Of a stretch of 64,000 bases of DNA, positions 1-8,914 are shown in pieces. The notes below the pieces were generated by a model, which saw only the letters and a list, made by a program, of their open reading frames with translations, was not told where the DNA came from and ran no database searches. The position numbers and the translations under genes are program-made. The DNA comes from Aliishimia sp039978895. GTDB lineage: Bacteria; Pseudomonadota; Alphaproteobacteria; Rhodobacterales; Rhodobacteraceae. The DNA lies in NCBI GenBank assembly GCA_039978895.1, contig JBDWAL010000010.1, forward strand, positions 1 through 64,000, in the 5' to 3' direction. Position 1 is the stretch's first letter; the number at the start of each line of letters is the position of its first letter.

Positions 1-50
1 CAAAGTGCGCACGATCACAGCGACACATCTAATCCAGCATAGTAATCCAT
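1..50 (-). pseudogene. IS110-family transposase, N-terminal end with in-frame stop
   Basis: Reading leftwards from an ATG at 50-48 gives MDYYAGLDVSL, a TGA stop at 17-15, then SCAL before the window ends. The GLDVS stretch a few residues from the start is characteristic of IS110-type DEDD transposases, where it carries the first catalytic Asp. An Arg codon CGA at the stop position would restore the usual reading, so the stop looks like a point mutation. A good ribosome-binding sequence (AAGGGAGA) lies just upstream. Only 16 codons are visible, so the family call rests on a short motif and the rest of the gene is outside the window. Confidence 0.6.
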
Positions 51-334
51 CGTCTGTCTCCCTTGTTCACTGCTATCCTGTGATCCTATGGAAGCTCGAC
101 CTCAAAACAGAGCGCTGCCCAATTACGCAGGCTATGGGCCGGAAGCGACCAAATACAGTTGAGATGCCAATGGCGGCAATGAGTAGGGAAAAGATAAATT
201 CTCAAAAGATCCGTTCAAAGTCCTCGCAACGGTTTCGTAAGGCACGTCAAAAAAGGTCATTGGGCTGGCGGAGACGAAGTCGCATTAAAATGCAACCATC
301 TGCGCAAGGTATAAAAGGCCATTAAAGTACTTCT
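51..334 (-). mobile_element. Probable non-coding left end of the IS110 element
   Basis: This stretch upstream of the transposase start has no convincing gene. The long plus-strand frame at 5-325 is Arg/Lys/Ser-rich and resembles nothing. In IS110-group elements the non-coding end upstream of the transposase encodes the structured bridge RNA that chooses target and donor sites. By position this segment could hold such a region, possibly decayed. The outer boundary of the element is not visible; it must lie before or near the TetR remnant that ends at 335. The assignment is inferred from position only. Confidence 0.3.
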
Positions 335-574
335 CTAGTTTTCCGTTTCCTTTGCCCAAGATCGCTCTATCGTTGGCTCAAATTTAGGATCGGCAACATA
401 GGAGGCGATCAAACGATCGATGGCTTTTCGGGTAAGACGATTGTGGTCACGGGCGTATCCCAAACTTGCGACAAAGCTCCAATGGGAATGCATCATGGAC
501 ACGAACAGAAACGAAATTTCTTCGCATGCCGTCCGTTCCAGATCCGGGTGTGCGATAGATAATTCATGCACCAT
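335..574 (-). pseudogene. TetR-type regulator, C-terminal remnant
   Basis: The frame encodes about 79 residues of helical, protein-like sequence resembling the C-terminal ligand and dimerisation domain of a TetR regulator (SFLFVSMMHSHWSF, then a helix ending in DRLIASYV). The N-terminal helix-turn-helix, normally the first 50 residues or so, is missing. Upstream codons stay open only to a TGA at 596-598. The 5' end lies inside the overlap with the truncated VPLPA-CTERM gene on the other strand, so both genes lost their starts at the same place. The TetR assignment is tentative because the signature domain is gone. Confidence 0.4.
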
Positions 575-1123
575 GACCTGACCTTGAACCCCACATCACT
601 TTCGGCTGCTGGAACTTACAATATCGGTACGGATCCGAACTCTGGCAATGGCAATTTTTCCAGCTTTGGTGATAACACCAGCGGCAGTGGAAACATGATG
701 ATTATCAATGGGACCACCACAACTGGCACTATATCTTGGGGCCAAACCGTCAACGTTATCGCTGGTCAGACGTATTCTTTCAACATTTGGCTCGCCAATC
801 TCTTTCCCGGTGGGGCAGCTGCACTTGACCTCGTCGTCGATGGAGTAGTCGTAAACAGCGCAACGACAAATGCGACAACGAGCAATGCCAATAGCGGGTT
901 CTGGAACGAGTTTACTGGTGATTGGTTGGCGACGGTTGATGGAGCTATTGATTTGCAGGTTATCGAAACAAGCGCAGCCTTTGGCGGAAATGACTATGGG
1001 CTTGATGATATTTCTTTCACAACCGAGATCGCGCCCGTTAGCTCGGTGCCATTGCCAGCAGGCCTACCTCTGCTATTGGCTGGTCTGGGCGCGTTGGGTA
1101 TCGCACGTCGCACTCGTCGCTAA
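566..1123 (+). pseudogene. VPLPA-CTERM sorted surface protein lacking its 5' end
   Basis: The 185-residue product is Gly/Asn/Thr-rich with beta-strand character and ends in a textbook sorting tail: VPLPAG, a hydrophobic stretch and the basic end RRTRR. That tail is the rhodobacterial form of PEP-CTERM, recognised by an exosortase/archaeosortase-type system in the inner membrane. The N-terminal signal peptide such proteins need is absent: the first residues (MHHDLTLNPTSL) are hydrophilic, and an in-frame TAA lies two codons upstream at 560-562. Related proteins carry a further N-terminal segment before the YNIGTDPN region. The product should therefore not be exported. The broken end meets the broken end of the TetR remnant. 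Confidence 0.7.
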
Positions 1124-1139
1124 ATAGTCTTTCAAGGAC

Positions 1140-1172
1140 ATTAAAGGAGGCGCTTTTAGTGCCTCCTTTAAT
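1140..1172. terminator. 12-bp perfect hairpin after the VPLPA-CTERM gene
   Basis: ATTAAAGGAGGC at 1140-1151 pairs perfectly with GCCTCCTTTAAT at 1161-1172 around a 9-base loop, 16 bases after the stop codon. There is no long T run, but the position and stem length fit a transcription terminator. From here to 1463 no gene is seen. Confidence 0.5.
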
Positions 1173-1463
1173 GGTCTCTGTTAGCAAAAGAAATTCGCAG
1201 CAAAAAACTCAAAGCGATCAATCTGTTGACGGCGACGAGCAGTGTTTGAATTTTCGTACGGGTAACCAATGGCGCAATCCACTCCGAACTGAGCAATCCA
1301 AAACAAAACGATGTCGAACTCTCAGGAGCCCCTACTCACCACATTAAGATGCAGCAGCGGCCTTTCCAGCTTTTGCTCGCAAGTTTTCTGCATCTACTTG
1401 TCGATTGCTACGAAAATATCTGATTAAAAGGCAAAATGTCCCGGCGGAACTGGAAATCAGAGG

Positions 1464-2343
1464 TCAGTCAGAGGATTGATTCCGTTGTGCAATTCGCCCC
1501 ATTCCGACAAAAGCCGCCAACAATAGCCAGCCTGATGTAGGAAGTAGTACAGGCGAAATTTCCGAGACCTGTGCATTGAATTGTGACTGTGGAGCCTGGA
1601 GATTGATGTCCTGATTTGTTAAAGTTCCGCCAAACAATACCGTGGCTTGATCTGTAATAGGCACACCCACGGGACCACCTGTAACTGTTGCCGCTTGGAA
1701 AAACGAGAAACGGTAGTTGGTGCCAACCTCTAAATCAATTGGCCTGAAAATACCCCGGTTGTCTGGTCGAAAATAAAGTCCGAGAAGTTTGGATTTGATG
1801 AGGCCGAATAAAAGAACTCAAAGCTACGGGTTGCGTTTGTGATCGAAAAAATCGTTTGGTCATCATTGATGTGGCGTGTGCTTGATCCGCCATCATAAAA
1901 ACCGGAGAACGTGAGGGTAGAAGCTTCATCGACAGAGAAATCAAACCGTGTGATGTTGGACGCTTCGATACGTGCCGGGCAAGTTCCTGCGGTTGGATTG
2001 CCAAGGCATGTCGCGCTTAGATTTATGGACGCATTCACGAAGAAGTCAGTGTCATTCAACAAAGCCTGAGTTGTATTCTCCAAGCTCCCCACGACCGGGC
2101 GGTTTCCAGAAATAGTATTGGCAACTCAAGATTCTGAGCTGTATTTATTGGCCCTTGAGACGCACCCGAAATCTCAACCCGGCGATCACCGGAACTAGGC
2201 TGAAGACCTAAACTGATAGCTGTATAGTTTTGGTTTGCAGTGTTAACAACCCTCGACAATGCGGGTTCGTACGACAATGTCGCAGCGTTGCCAGTTGCCG
2301 CAAGCAACAATAAGGAAGTAGTGAAAATAACCTTGTGCAGCAT
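1464..2343 (-). pseudogene. VPLPA-CTERM-like exported protein with two frameshifts
   Basis: Three frames join to make one protein. At 2343-2125 lies a signal peptide start (MLHKVIFTTSLLLLAATGNA) with an AGGAG ribosome-binding site upstream. From about 2125 to 1740 the middle reads in a second frame, through NRPVVGSLENTTQ to FDQTTGVFSGQ. From about 1745 to 1464 a third frame reads IDLEVGTNYRFSFF and ends in a hydrophobic sorting-type tail (LLPTSGWLLLAAFVG followed by RIAQRN). The two shifts lie near 2100-2130 and 1733-1750. The tail is a variant of the VPLPA motif. No single frame makes a complete product, so the gene is probably dead unless these are sequencing errors. Confidence 0.7.
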
Positions 2344-3213
2344 AGTTAACTCCTAATTTGGAATCTGAAACGCAAACTCACATGAGCAAATTTCGGCAGA
2401 AATTTACTCTGAGATAGTTGGTGATGATGTGTAGAGTGGGTCTTGAATGTTGATGTCCGTACGAATTGGACATGAAGTTTTCAACTTGAGGATTCGAGCA
2501 TGCCGACATTACCTAGCTATCTGGCGGAAAACGATCCGCCGAAAAACCAATCTGTCCCTGATTTGGCCATCAAGCTAACAGATAAGATAAGCCTACTTAG
2601 CCGCAGCAAACATCATTATATTCTTCATAAATATTGTACTCACGAAAATTACGGCATCATAGTCGCTTCTCTCTTCACTAAAGCTCTGTGATTGCGGACA
2701 AAAATTTCGATTGAGGCAACCGTAGTTGTGATCATCACAACGCGTCAATTAATCTTAGACAACAGAATGGTGATTCAAAAACACTCATAAAAACAATAAC
2801 TTAATAGTGACACACCAGCACTGATTGGCCCTTGCCAATCGACCTGCCTTGTTTCAGTCTTTAAAACGGGTACGTCTTTGATCCGGATTCGGTTGATGTG
2901 TTGGAAGGCTACTGTTGGTGCGCTTGCAGTTGGTCCGAGTTGCAGTCTTTGGCCACAATCTAAATCGCGCAGGTGCAGCGAACGGCGGGCTATGCAGGCT
3001 ACAACCGCAGTATCTTGACCTACCCGCAAATGGCCGATTTTGGCCGTGAGTGAATGGGATAGGCGCAGTGGATTGGCGGATGTTGCGCCGCATTTGATGA
3101 CTGCAAAGAACCCTTTCTACCTGATGCTGCGGGTTGTGCGAATGACCGCTTGCAAAATCAGTATAACTCTCAAATTCGAAGGTACTTAGATTTCAGGCAC
3201 TCAAACCAAGTGA
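2344..3213. other. Intergenic stretch of 870 bases without a supported gene
   Basis: The first 400 bases are AT-rich and hold only a 63-codon plus-strand frame at 2500-2691 that lacks recognisable features. From 2820 to 3150 the sequence is more GC-rich, but its frames on both strands are short and resemble no protein. It could contain remnants of a gene too decayed to identify. No RNA gene, repeat or clear regulatory site was found. Confidence 0.5.
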
Positions 3214-3903
3214 TCATCGTATCAATAAACGGAGTGAACCAATGGGTTGAAACCCGACAGAAGTAGCGGCTTCAAGGTCAGCTCCGCGCTCGTACCCTAC
3301 GACGGGACGTCCAATCCCGACAGTAGAAACAGCTGACAATGCGTCTCCAAAGAGCGACTGGTCATTTGAAATTGCGGAGAAAACATTCGACATGCCGACG
3401 ACCGCCTCTGACAGATTGGCGATACAGCCTGCTTCCATTGTCATACCTGACAAACGTGCAAAAAACGCAAGGTTTGGGTCCTTTAAACACTCTGGCGTGA
3501 AAATCTCTGTATCAGTTTGAGAGCCGTCACCACCCCATGCCTTATGCCACTTTGCAAGATCATGAGCGTTTTCAATTCGGCGCCATTTCGCAGGCATAGT
3601 TTGCTGTTTTGTCTCAGACCAAATCCAAGTCGCATCAAACGCAACCTGCATACCAACAAGATCTACATCCAAACATGAGAAACTGTCTTTAACACCACTG
3701 AGACCTTTGGCCCGCTCATTCAGCTCGTCTGTAGCGATTGGGTTCAATGTGATCATTTTAGGGTAGTAAGGTAGTGGATCGTCGATGCAAATATATGCGT
3801 TCTCATTGCGTTCAGTTCGCAATCCATTCGCAGCCATAATCGCGGCACAGAGGTCGGCGTTATTATTCGCAGCTATTTGGGCTTGGTTTTGCGTGCTCAG
3901 CAT
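3214..3903 (-). CDS. GNAT-like N-acetyltransferase-fold protein
   Basis: The product is about 229 residues. Its C-terminal part (VGMSNVFS, AVSTVGIGRPVVGYERGADLEAATSVGFQPIGSLRLL) has the layout of the last strands and helix of a GNAT fold, ending with a typical GFQPIG turn. The N-terminal half (about residues 35-130) contains a Trp-rich segment and no recognised domain. The acetyl-CoA binding Q/RxxGxG/A signature is not obvious, so catalysis is uncertain. The start could be ATG at 3903 or TTG at 3909; a GAGG sits directly against the ATG, so the start is not settled. It is an intact frame among decayed genes. Function unknown. Confidence 0.6.
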   Translation of the reverse strand: MLSTQNQAQIAANNNADLCAAIMAANGLRTERNENAYICIDDPLPYYPKMITLNPIATDELNERAKGLSGVKDSFSCLDVDLVGMQVAFDATWIWSETKQQTMPAKWRRIENAHDLAKWHKAWGGDGSQTDTEIFTPECLKDPNLAFFARLSGMTMEAGCIANLSEAVVGMSNVFSAISNDQSLFGDALSAVSTVGIGRPVVGYERGADLEAATSVGFQPIGSLRLLIR

Positions 3904-3993
3904 CCTCAAAATTTAGCACCAACCCGATGAGAGCACCATATCAGACCTTCGCACACCCGTCAGAAAGCTGCATGCTACACAAATTGCCGTTTT

Positions 3994-4865
3994 CTACGTT
4001 TGCGTTTCCCTTCGAAGCGCATAGAAATTCGAGCCGAAAATCATCACGGCTCCGACGAGCAGCCAGACTTCAATAGCTTCGCAGTATGTTTAGAACCCAA
4101 TAAGTGCAATGAGAGGCACGCGAAAAAAGTCGATGGGGGTGGCGATTGACGCATCCAGAAGTCGCAACGCTTGCGCCATTGTATAGTGCGCGCTCAACCC
4201 AGTGATCCCCGCAAGTACAATCCAATGCAGGTCTGCAAGTAAGGGTGTGTTCCAGTCAAAGATCGCAAACGCCAAACCTATTGGAAGTTGTAACAGGATC
4301 ATCCAGACAACTATGATCGCAGGTGAGCAATCGCGCGTCAGACGCTTAACCATAATGATCGACAAGCCATAACCCATTCCCGCGAGCAACCCGATGAAAA
4401 ACGCCGGATCGATGATGGTCAGACTCCGCCGCAAGATCACCAAAATACCCAAGAAGCTTATCACCACCGCCACAAGACGTGGACGGCTGACCCGCTCACC
4501 GAGAAACAGACTGGCGAACAGCGCCACCCAGATCGGCATGGTGAACTCCAATGCGAACACCTCGACCAAGGGCAACACAGCACCCCCCGGCGTCTAGCAA
4601 TATTGCGCCCCAAAATGGGTAGCATTCCGCATCACGTGCAAGCCGAAGCGTTACACACGGCGCAACTCGAGTAGAAGGTGTCGCGCAAAAATCAGGATGA
4701 CAAGCAGACCAACCGCAGAGCAGAAAAAGAGAATCTGGAAAACCAACGGGCTCGCTAGACGCGATGGCCATTCCAACGAAGGATGCCAGGCAACCACCCA
4801 TCCATCCATAAAACGCCGACACCAACTGGATTGTTTTTCGGTTCTGGGCGGGGGAGACGCATCAT
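3994..4865 (-). pseudogene. EamA/DMT-family drug-metabolite exporter, disrupted
   Basis: The longest intact part (4578-4093) encodes typical EamA helices: ALEFTMPIWVALFASLFLGERVSRPRL, then LVAVVISFLGILVIL, and the second repeat. Upstream in the same frame are stops at 4651-4653 and 4594-4596. A frameshift near 4750 is needed to join the N-terminal segment reading ASFVGMAIAS. A TAA at 4090-4092 breaks the C-terminus, after which the same frame continues with EVWLLVGAVMIFGSNFYALRRE to a stop at 3994-3996. A probable original start is near 4865. One frameshift and three stops make this a clear pseudogene of a roughly 290-residue, ten-helix inner-membrane carrier. Confidence 0.8.
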
Positions 4866-4931
4866 GGCGTTGGCTCTTGCATGGTCAAGTTTCGCAATGC
4901 CAAAGACTGACGCGCATTGAAAATTCAAAGA

Positions 4932-5828
4932 TCAAATTCGCGGTATTGCTTTATCAAATGCCTCTCGGAGCAACTTTGCCGCCGGATTGAGAATACGTTT
5001 CGCCCATGCCACACCAACATCCATTGTGGGAATTGATCCAACCAGATCGACCCTCTCGACCCGGCGTCCGTCCAGCGTCCATGATCGATACACAACGTCG
5101 CTCAGGATCGTCACAGCCAGACCAGAGGCCACAAGATTGCGGACCGCTTCTATTGAGCTAGAGGTGAGCTTTATGTCGGGATGCACCGTTTGTGTCGTCC
5201 AATAGGCCAAGCCCTGCTTTTCGGCATCGTCAGAACGTAAAACGGCGTAAGGATATTGGGCCACATCCGAAAGTGTGACTTCTTTGAGCTTCGTCAAAGG
5301 GTGATCTACACTCGTCCAGAGCCGTCGGTGCGATTTGTGCAAGGTCTTGCTTTTCAAGCCAATGCCCTCCGTTAGATTGGAGGTCAGAACCAGTGCGAGA
5401 TCCAATTGGTCCGCGACCAGCGCTTTTTCCAGTGCTTCACGGGGTTTTTCGACAAGTTGCACCTCAACGGACGGATGCTGGCGGGAAAACTGCTCTATCA
5501 CCGGAAACGCAAAATAGCTGGACAGTGTCCAACTCATCCCCAGACGGACAATTCCAGACACAGTATCGCCCCCCACCTCCACGCTTTTGACTGCCGCTTC
5601 AAAAGAAGCAGCAATGTCATGCGCGTGATGCCGAAATTGTTGCCCCGCGCGGGTCAATGTCAGACCGGTTGGGTTGCGATCAAACAACGCTGTGCCAACA
5701 TCAGCTTCCATATCCTTTATCGACAGCGTGACAGCCGACTGTGAAACATTAAGTGAACGAGCGGCTGCGGACACTTGCCCGGCATCAACTACAGCAAGGA
5801 AGTATCTAATCTGCCGGTGGGTCAGCAC
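4932..5828 (-). CDS. LysR-family transcriptional regulator
   Basis: The 298-residue product has the standard LysR layout. A winged helix-turn-helix covers about residues 1-62 (RQIRYFLAVVDAGQVSAAAR, LNVSQSAVTLSIKDME, GTALFDRN), followed by a linker helix and a periplasmic-binding-like effector domain (about 90-295). The gene is complete. It is divergent from a small ORF at 5921 and lies 66 bases from the 5' end of the broken EamA exporter. LysR-EamA pairs are common, so the exporter may have been its target before decay. The inducer is unknown. The 92-base gap on its upstream side would hold both promoters, but no clear T-N11-A palindrome stands out. Confidence 0.92.
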   Translation of the reverse strand: MLTHRQIRYFLAVVDAGQVSAAARSLNVSQSAVTLSIKDMEADVGTALFDRNPTGLTLTRAGQQFRHHAHDIAASFEAAVKSVEVGGDTVSGIVRLGMSWTLSSYFAFPVIEQFSRQHPSVEVQLVEKPREALEKALVADQLDLALVLTSNLTEGIGLKSKTLHKSHRRLWTSVDHPLTKLKEVTLSDVAQYPYAVLRSDDAEKQGLAYWTTQTVHPDIKLTSSSIEAVRNLVASGLAVTILSDVVYRSWTLDGRRVERVDLVGSIPTMDVGVAWAKRILNPAAKLLREAFDKAIPRI

Positions 5829-5920
5829 ATGAGTTTTTCCAATGTGAGTTATTCAAAGTCTGAATTTTCAATACCATGTGAGCTCTGTCAATATCCAACT
5901 GAACTGTTGGGAGATCAGCC

Positions 5921-6220
5921 ATGAAATATGATCGCATTGCGCCACACCACACGGACACGCCAATCCCTTATCTGAGCGACGAAGAGATCGAGGCGCGCGT
6001 ATTTTGCAATCTAGAAGCACGCAAGACGGCTTGGGAAAAAGGACGTCACAACAGCATTATCATCTTGCAGCACCCCGAGACGCGAACCGTTCTTCAGCGC
6101 ATAGCAGCTTGGTGGCATCTACGTTTTCAACGTCGGGATCCAGATATGCAGTCGCAAGACCCCGCGAACATTGTAGAACCCACATGGCACGGGCATTGGG
6201 CCTCCGCCAAATACCTTTGA
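5921..6220 (+). CDS. Small hypothetical protein
   Basis: The frame encodes 99 residues, starting at an ATG placed six bases after a GGGAGA ribosome-binding site. It is acidic in the first third (LSDEEIEAR) and basic and Trp-rich later (AAWWHLRFQRRD). There is no signal peptide or membrane segment and I recognise no family. It is divergent from the LysR gene and would be read from the same intergenic region, which hints that LysR may control it. The good start signal argues for a real gene, but no homologue-level support is available here. Confidence 0.45.
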   Translation: MKYDRIAPHHTDTPIPYLSDEEIEARVFCNLEARKTAWEKGRHNSIIILQHPETRTVLQRIAAWWHLRFQRRDPDMQSQDPANIVEPTWHGHWASAKYL

Positions 6221-6358
6221 GCCGTTGAAACAGCCATTGACGCAGGAACAGCCAAGATCGCCCTCCCCCCCGTGCCTTTATCTGCCATGTGGAACGGTCG
6301 GAAATCTACGGGTTTCAGGTGCACTTAGTATGATTTTAAGCGGATCAATGCACGGAGG

Positions 6359-8800
6359 TCAGGCCTTTACCCGTTCTGATTTGGGGTCATACATTGGGCG
6401 CAAGGAGGCGTCGGCTTTCACGCGGGTGCCTGCGACGTCGATCTCGTAAGAAGATGCCTGGACATCCGAAGATGTTTCGCCTTTGCACGCGACATAGCCC
6501 AGCCCCATTGCACCACCAAGGGCGTGACCATAAGCGCCCGAGGACAGGTAGCCGATAAGTTGGCCATCACGCAGGATCGGTTCGTTGTGGTAGAGCAGCG
6601 GTTCGGGGTCTGTAAGGCGGAACTGGACGAGGCGTCTTTCAAGGCCCGTTTCCTTTTTGCGCAAAACAGCGTCGCGGCCAATAAAGTCTGGTTTGTCGGC
6701 TTTGACAGCAAAGCCTAAGCCCGCCTCAAGCACATGGTCTTCGCATGTGATGTCATGGCCAAAGTGGCGGAAGCCTTTTTCCATGCGGCACGTATCCATC
6801 ATATGCATCCCGCACAACGTCACGCCAAGGTCTTGGCCCGCCTCATGCAAGGTTTCGAAGACATGCGCGGCCATATCTGCGGAGACGTACACCTCCCAGC
6901 CGAGTTCGCCAACATATGTGACGCGATGGACCCGCGCGAGGCCCATGCCCAATTCAACCTCTTGAGCGGTGCCAAACGGGTTCACATCATTGCTGAAATC
7001 CGCCGGGGAGACCGCTTGCAAAAGCTTGCGCGCATTCGGGCCCATAATCGCAAGAACGCCTTCGCCCGCCGTGACATCCGTGATCACCACATTGAAATCG
7101 CCCTTGTGACGCATCATCCACGTCTGATCCGCAAGGCGTGTCGCGGCCGGGGTGACAACCAGATAGGCCGTCTCAGTGAGGCGTGTCACCGTGACATCCG
7201 CTTCGATGCCAGCGCGCGCATTCAAGAACTGCGTATACACAATTTTGCCATTGGGAACCGAGTAATTGCCGCCGCCCACATAGTTCAGGAAAGCTTCGGC
7301 GTCAGGTCCTTCAACCCGAATTTTGCCAAACGAAGACATATCATACATGCCGACATTTTCACGCACTGCCATGTGTTCATCACGGACATTGTCGAAGAAA
7401 TTTTGCCGACCCCAGCTATATTCATAATCGGGGGTCTGGCCCGGTTTGGCGAACCAATTGGCGCGCTCCCATCCGGCGAGCTCGCCCATCACAGCGCCCT
7501 TCTCAAGCAGATGCGAATGGAACGGCGTGCGGCGAATGCCACGGGCTGTGGCCTTTTGGCGGAAGGGGAAGTGATCCGCATAAAGCAAGCCAAGTGTTTC
7601 CGTTGAGCGCGCCATAAGGTAAGTTTTGTTGCCCATAAACGGCTGCATTCGAGAGATATCCACATCGCCCAGATCGAAGGGCTTTTCACCATCCTGCATC
7701 CATTGGGCCAACGCCATTCCAGCGCCGCCAGCGGATTGAATGCCAATCGAATTGAAGCCCGCAGCAACCCAGACATTGTCCATCTCGGGGGTCAGGCCCA
7801 AATGGTAAGCGTCGTCAGGCGTGAAGGATTCCGGACCATTGAAAAACGTATGGATGCCTGCCTCAGCGAGCATGGGCATGCGATTGACCGCGTTCTCGAG
7901 GATCGGTTCAAAATGGTCGAAATCTTCAGCGAGCTGGTCGAATTCGAAGCTATCCGGGATCGGGCCCCACGGTTTAGAGACCGGTTCAAACGCGCCCAAA
8001 AGCATCTTGCCCGCATCTTCTTTGTAATACGCGCATTCATCAGGCATGCGCAAAACAGGAAGTTGGGTCAGGCCAGGGATTGCTTCGGTGACAATGTAGA
8101 AGTGTTCGCAAGCCTGTAGCGGAACATTGGTGCCCAGCATCTTACCGACCGAATGCCCCCACATGCCGCCACAATTTACGACATGATCGCACGTGATGTG
8201 ACCCGATGTGCCATCTTCGCCGACCCAATCGACACCTGTGATCCGTCGGCCCTGCTTGGTCACACCAGTCGCTGCGACCCGTTCTTGGATTTTGGCACCG
8301 CCCTGACGCGCACCTTTGGCCAAAGACAGCGCGATATTGCCGGGGTCACCCTGGCCATCGAGCGGCAAATAAACCCCGCCTGTGACGCCATCGATATTGA
8401 GGTGCGCGTAGCGGGATTTGATCTCAGTCGGGGAAATCTCTTGGACCTCAACGCCAAACGCGCGGGCCATACCCGCTTGACGGTTCAATTCCTCAAGGCG
8501 TTCAGATGTGAGCGCCGCGGTGATCGAACCGACGCGTTTGAAGCCCGTGGCAACGCCCGTTTCCGCTTCAAGGTTGCCATAAAGCTCTTGGGAGTACTTT
8601 GCGAGCTTCGTCATATTCGCCGTGGCGCGCAATTGGGCAATCAGACCCGCCGCGTGCCACGTGGTGCCAGACGTCAACTGTTTGCGTTCCAAGAGCACAA
8701 CATCTGTCCAGCCAAGTTTGGTCAAATGGTAGGCGACCGAACAGCCAATAACGCCGCCCCCAATGATGACGACGCGAGCGGATGTGGGAAGATCAGGCAT
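6359..8800 (-). CDS. FAD-dependent dehydrogenase with GcvT domains (dimethylglycine/sarcosine dehydrogenase type), copy 1
   Basis: The 813-residue protein has an N-terminal DAO-type FAD domain (Rossmann GGGVIG at 14-19; WHAAG at 48-52, with His49 in the place of the covalent flavin attachment of dimethylglycine and sarcosine dehydrogenases). A middle FAO-type domain follows, then C-terminal GcvT N and C domains (about 430-800) that bind tetrahydrofolate and collect the one-carbon unit as methylene-THF. The likely reaction is oxidative N-demethylation of a methylated glycine or related amine. A GGGAG site lies before the ATG. It is the last gene of a same-strand group with a homocysteine methyltransferase and a second copy. 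Which of dimethylglycine, sarcosine or another amine is used cannot be read from the sequence. Confidence 0.88.
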   Translation of the reverse strand: MPDLPTSARVVIIGGGVIGCSVAYHLTKLGWTDVVLLERKQLTSGTTWHAAGLIAQLRATANMTKLAKYSQELYGNLEAETGVATGFKRVGSITAALTSERLEELNRQAGMARAFGVEVQEISPTEIKSRYAHLNIDGVTGGVYLPLDGQGDPGNIALSLAKGARQGGAKIQERVAATGVTKQGRRITGVDWVGEDGTSGHITCDHVVNCGGMWGHSVGKMLGTNVPLQACEHFYIVTEAIPGLTQLPVLRMPDECAYYKEDAGKMLLGAFEPVSKPWGPIPDSFEFDQLAEDFDHFEPILENAVNRMPMLAEAGIHTFFNGPESFTPDDAYHLGLTPEMDNVWVAAGFNSIGIQSAGGAGMALAQWMQDGEKPFDLGDVDISRMQPFMGNKTYLMARSTETLGLLYADHFPFRQKATARGIRRTPFHSHLLEKGAVMGELAGWERANWFAKPGQTPDYEYSWGRQNFFDNVRDEHMAVRENVGMYDMSSFGKIRVEGPDAEAFLNYVGGGNYSVPNGKIVYTQFLNARAGIEADVTVTRLTETAYLVVTPAATRLADQTWMMRHKGDFNVVITDVTAGEGVLAIMGPNARKLLQAVSPADFSNDVNPFGTAQEVELGMGLARVHRVTYVGELGWEVYVSADMAAHVFETLHEAGQDLGVTLCGMHMMDTCRMEKGFRHFGHDITCEDHVLEAGLGFAVKADKPDFIGRDAVLRKKETGLERRLVQFRLTDPEPLLYHNEPILRDGQLIGYLSSGAYGHALGGAMGLGYVACKGETSSDVQASSYEIDVAGTRVKADASLRPMYDPKSERVKA

Positions 8801-8855
8801 GAGGGTGGCTCCCTAGATGGATGAAGAGGGTTCGAATGCTGACGCATCCGACCAG

Positions 8856-8874
8856 CCGGGGGCGCTGCCCCCGG
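8856..8874. terminator. GC-rich hairpin between methyltransferase and dehydrogenase genes
   Basis: CCGGGGGC at 8856-8863 pairs with GCCCCCGG at 8867-8874 around a three-base loop. There is no T run on either strand, so it may weaken read-through or mark the 3' end of the upstream transcript rather than terminate it fully. Confidence 0.4.
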
Positions 8875-8914
8875 ACCCCCGGTCTATTTCTGGCAAAGTG
8901 GACAAGAGTTCGGG

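Noticed and set aside
5..325. 106-codon plus-strand frame
   Set aside because: It is Arg/Lys/Ser-rich, has no recognisable fold, and lies opposite the transposase start and its non-coding end.
2500..2691. 63-codon frame in AT-rich gap
   Set aside because: No ribosome-binding site of note and no resemblance to a protein family.
6734..7606. 290-codon frame opposite the first FAD/GcvT gene
   Set aside because: Antisense to a clear 813-residue enzyme; His/Arg-rich composition is typical of a shadow frame.
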